Positions 6,319 to 7,814 of a stretch of 7,814 bases of DNA are shown in pieces (positions within the stretch are counted from its first letter, which is position 1; each line of letters opens with the position of its first letter). Source of the stretch: CAZPLZ01 sp964587525 (GTDB taxonomy: Bacteria; Oederibacteriota; CAKKQC01); assembly GCA_964587525.1 (NCBI GenBank), contig CAZPLZ010000156.1, positions 1 through 7,814 of the forward strand. The letters are read 5' to 3'. A program made the translations under genes and the position numbers. A model generated the notes under the pieces. The model did not search any database. It had not been told where the DNA came from and saw nothing but the letters and a program-made list of their open reading frames with translations.

Positions 6319-7116
6319 ATGGTAACCGAACGCCAGATCACGCAATTCCGAGAGGAAGGATACACCACCGCTCCAGAATTCTTCACAGCGCAGGAAGTTC
6401 AAGCGATGCAGGCTGAACTGGGCCGGCTCATACGAGAGGGACTGCTGCGGAACGTGGCTACCGACAGCGACGGTGTAACCCCATCCACAAAAGTTCAGAA
6501 CCTGCAAATCTGCCCGCTGTCCCCGAAGAGCTCTCTCTTCCGGGCCATGCCGTTTGAGCCGAAGGTGATCGAAGCGGTGCGGGTGCTGATCGGGGAGCCG
6601 TTCGTGCTTTATCTAGACCAGATCTTCCTGAAACCCCCCCGCCATGGCACAGGGACCGGCTGGCATCAGGACAACGCGTATTTCAAGATCAGTGATCCCA
6701 CCAAAGGGGTTGGCATGTGGACAGCGCTGCATGACGCCACCGTGGCCAACGGTACCATGCACATCATTCCCGGCAGCCACACGGAAACGTTCCCGCACGA
6801 GCGGGATCCAAACAGTGACCATCACATTCGCTTCCACGCACCGGAAGAGCGGGCGATCCCTATCGAGCTGTCCGCTGGCGGCGTGCTGTTCTTCAACTAC
6901 GGCATCGCGCATTGCACCCATGCCAACAACACGGACAAGGAACGGGCGGGGCTAGCCCTGCACTTCCTGCACACGGCCTTTATCCCGGCAGACCGGAAGT
7001 TCCATCCTGCCATGCCGTACCTGACGGGGCCTAAGGCCAGTGGCGGGCTCAAGGAGTACGGCGTCACCATCGCAGGAACCTGGGAGCACGAAGTAACCAC
7101 CGCACTACAGAACTAG
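6319..7116 (+). CDS. Phytanoyl-CoA dioxygenase (PhyH) family protein (265 aa)
   Basis: This is a cytoplasmic Fe(II)/2-oxoglutarate-dependent oxygenase of the PhyH family, which typically hydroxylates a small molecule or lipid while decarboxylating 2-oxoglutarate. The N-terminal helix QFREEGYTTAPEFF (9-22) is the family hallmark. The iron facial triad is His116 and Asp118 (WHQDNAY) plus a distal His, best placed at His198 in AHCTHANNT. Arg209 is spaced as the 2-oxoglutarate-binding Arg (N-x-T-x3-R). GTMHIIPGSH (145-154) is the conserved strand between them. Length is normal and nothing key is missing. Bacterial members act on many substrates, so phytanoyl-CoA should not be assumed. The ATG at 6319 is 37 bp after the TauE stop, with AGAGG seven bases upstream. 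It is the last gene of the right unit and is followed by the second hairpin repeat. Confidence 0.93.
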   Translation: MVTERQITQFREEGYTTAPEFFTAQEVQAMQAELGRLIREGLLRNVATDSDGVTPSTKVQNLQICPLSPKSSLFRAMPFEPKVIEAVRVLIGEPFVLYLDQIFLKPPRHGTGTGWHQDNAYFKISDPTKGVGMWTALHDATVANGTMHIIPGSHTETFPHERDPNSDHHIRFHAPEERAIPIELSAGGVLFFNYGIAHCTHANNTDKERAGLALHFLHTAFIPADRKFHPAMPYLTGPKASGGLKEYGVTIAGTWEHEVTTALQN

Positions 7117-7142
7117 CAGTCACGGCATCATCGCGTCCCCCT

Positions 7143-7181
7143 CACCCTACCCTCTCCCCCCTTTGGGGGGAGAGGGGGGTG
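7143..7181. terminator. C/G-rich hairpin repeat, copy 2, between convergent genes
   Basis: CACCC (7143-7147), TA, CCCTCTCCCCCC (7150-7161), loop TTT (7162-7164), GGGGGGAGAGGG (7165-7176) and GGGTG (7177-7181) form a 12-bp perfect inner stem and a 5-bp outer stem with a two-base TA bulge. It lies 26 bp after the PhyH-family stop and 41 bp from the stop of the opposing gene, so it is well placed to end transcription from both sides. It has no T-tract, so if it terminates it is not by the classical intrinsic signal. It is the second copy of the repeat at 1-51, with the loop AAA replaced by TTT and without the extra purine arm. The rest of the 106-bp gap (7117-7222) shows nothing else I can support. 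Confidence 0.75.
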
Positions 7182-7222
7182 ATCCTACCAGGCGGAGGCC
7201 CCGGACAGGACCTGCGCCGTGC

Positions 7223-7814
7223 CTACTGCTGGGCGATAGCAGCAGCGTTAGCGCGAAACTGCCTGGCCAGGAAGGTGACGCCGCGTGCTTCAAACACGTC
7301 TGCCAGCCGATGGTACCCCAGCGCCACAGCCTGACGCCCAGATTCCACCGCCGCCCTCTCCGGTGGTAACCGTGCAGTGGCCTGCGAGACGGACAACGGG
7401 CCAGCCAAAGCGGCCATCTGGCTCCGTGCCAAGCCGAATGCTCGAGCCGCATCCCGGGTCAGCCTGAAATGCAGGCATAAATTCCCCAACGACGCGAAGC
7501 TGGCCGGGTACAGGAGGAGCGCGCCACGCGCGACCTCGTCGCGCATGCGTTTGAGATCAAACAGCGCACCCGAACGCGCGTAGCGCAAGCCCCGGTACGT
7601 ATAGGTACGCTCGATCCGGGTGGTCTCAGTCACACTCCCTCCCGCATCCCAATGTTTCAGGAGACGCCCGGCGATGCCGTGATACCGGATTAATTTCAGA
7701 AACGGCATCAGCTCGTGGAGTTGCCGATCGTACCCCGCCGCCGCCACCATGACCGGTGGCGCATCAGGCGCTGTCAGTAAGGCGAGCAGCGTCTCCGGGC
7801 CAGCGTCCCGGGTG
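7223..7814 (-). CDS. Hypothetical protein, C-terminal part (gene runs off the right edge)
   Basis: About 196 codons are visible, ending in TAG at 7223-7225. An ATG at 7750 would give 175 aa. The frame stays open through the 21 codons above it to the window edge (reading ...PETLLALLTAPDAPPV before that Met), so the true start is probably outside. I do not recognise the family. The visible part is rich in Ala, Leu and Arg, has no clear transmembrane segment, and appears mostly helical in its second half. Two stretches, ASFASLGNLCLHFRLTRDAARAF and GYHRLADVFEARGVTFLARQF, have the rhythm of tetratricopeptide-like helix pairs. A YRGL...DLKRMRD stretch recalls soluble C-terminal tails of large membrane glycosyltransferases, a weak impression only. 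The gene converges on the PhyH-family gene across hairpin copy 2. Confidence 0.7.
   Translation of the reverse strand, partial: TRDAGPETLLALLTAPDAPPVMVAAAGYDRQLHELMPFLKLIRYHGIAGRLLKHWDAGGSVTETTRIERTYTYRGLRYARSGALFDLKRMRDEVARGALLLYPASFASLGNLCLHFRLTRDAARAFGLARSQMAALAGPLSVSQATARLPPERAAVESGRQAVALGYHRLADVFEARGVTFLARQFRANAAAIAQQ

Noticed and set aside
1..7181. Paired repeats as the ends of a transposon or integron-like element
   Set aside because: The copies are in direct, not inverted, orientation. No transposase, integrase or target-site duplication is visible, and the enclosed genes look chromosomal. A dispersed boundary repeat explains them better.

Overview
This is a compact, gene-dense, GC-rich stretch (roughly 60% G+C by eye) of a bacterial genome. 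It holds seven complete genes and one gene cut by the right edge. The gene set is a PHP-type family X DNA polymerase, a plain six-helix rhomboid, TauE/SafE, phytanoyl-CoA-dioxygenase-like, sulfatase, cupin and 2-hydroxyacid dehydrogenase genes. It suggests an environmental, probably little-studied lineage with large catabolic families, such as Chloroflexota, Armatimonadota, Planctomycetota or Poribacteria/Latescibacteria-like bacteria. No rRNA or marker gene settles this, so the placement is a guess.

Layout: a 20-bp perfect palindrome at 2960-2979 lies in a 33-bp gap between two divergent transcription units and carries a TACAAT -10-like hexamer on each strand. The left unit (minus strand) runs sulfatase-superfamily hydrolase (2951-1494), cupin (1476-1060), NAD-dependent D-2-hydroxyacid dehydrogenase (1072-62). 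These are separated by 17 bp and then overlap by 13 bp. The right unit (plus strand) runs DNA polymerase X (2985-4709), rhomboid protease (4733-5422), TauE/SafE permease (5445-6281), PhyH-family dioxygenase (6319-7116), with gaps of 22-37 bp. A further gene (7223 to the right edge, minus strand) faces the dioxygenase. I could not assign it to a family.

Both units end at a copy of the same C/G-rich hairpin repeat (1-51 and 7143-7181). The first copy has an extra purine arm, so it is at once a hairpin, a purine mirror repeat and a canonical four-tract G-quadruplex motif. No stretch over 106 bp lacks a gene.

Functionally, the left unit looks like a small catabolic module: cytosolic ester cleavage, a metal-dependent cupin step and NAD-linked oxidoreduction. 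The substrate is unknown. The right unit mixes DNA repair, membrane proteolysis, anion export and an Fe(II)/2-oxoglutarate oxygenase. A link through organosulfur metabolism (sulfatase plus sulfite/organosulfonate-type exporter plus oxygenase) is possible but unproven. I see no CRISPR array, transposase, tRNA or defence cassette. The most unusual things here are the non-coding structures: the symmetric divergent promoter and the boundary repeats.
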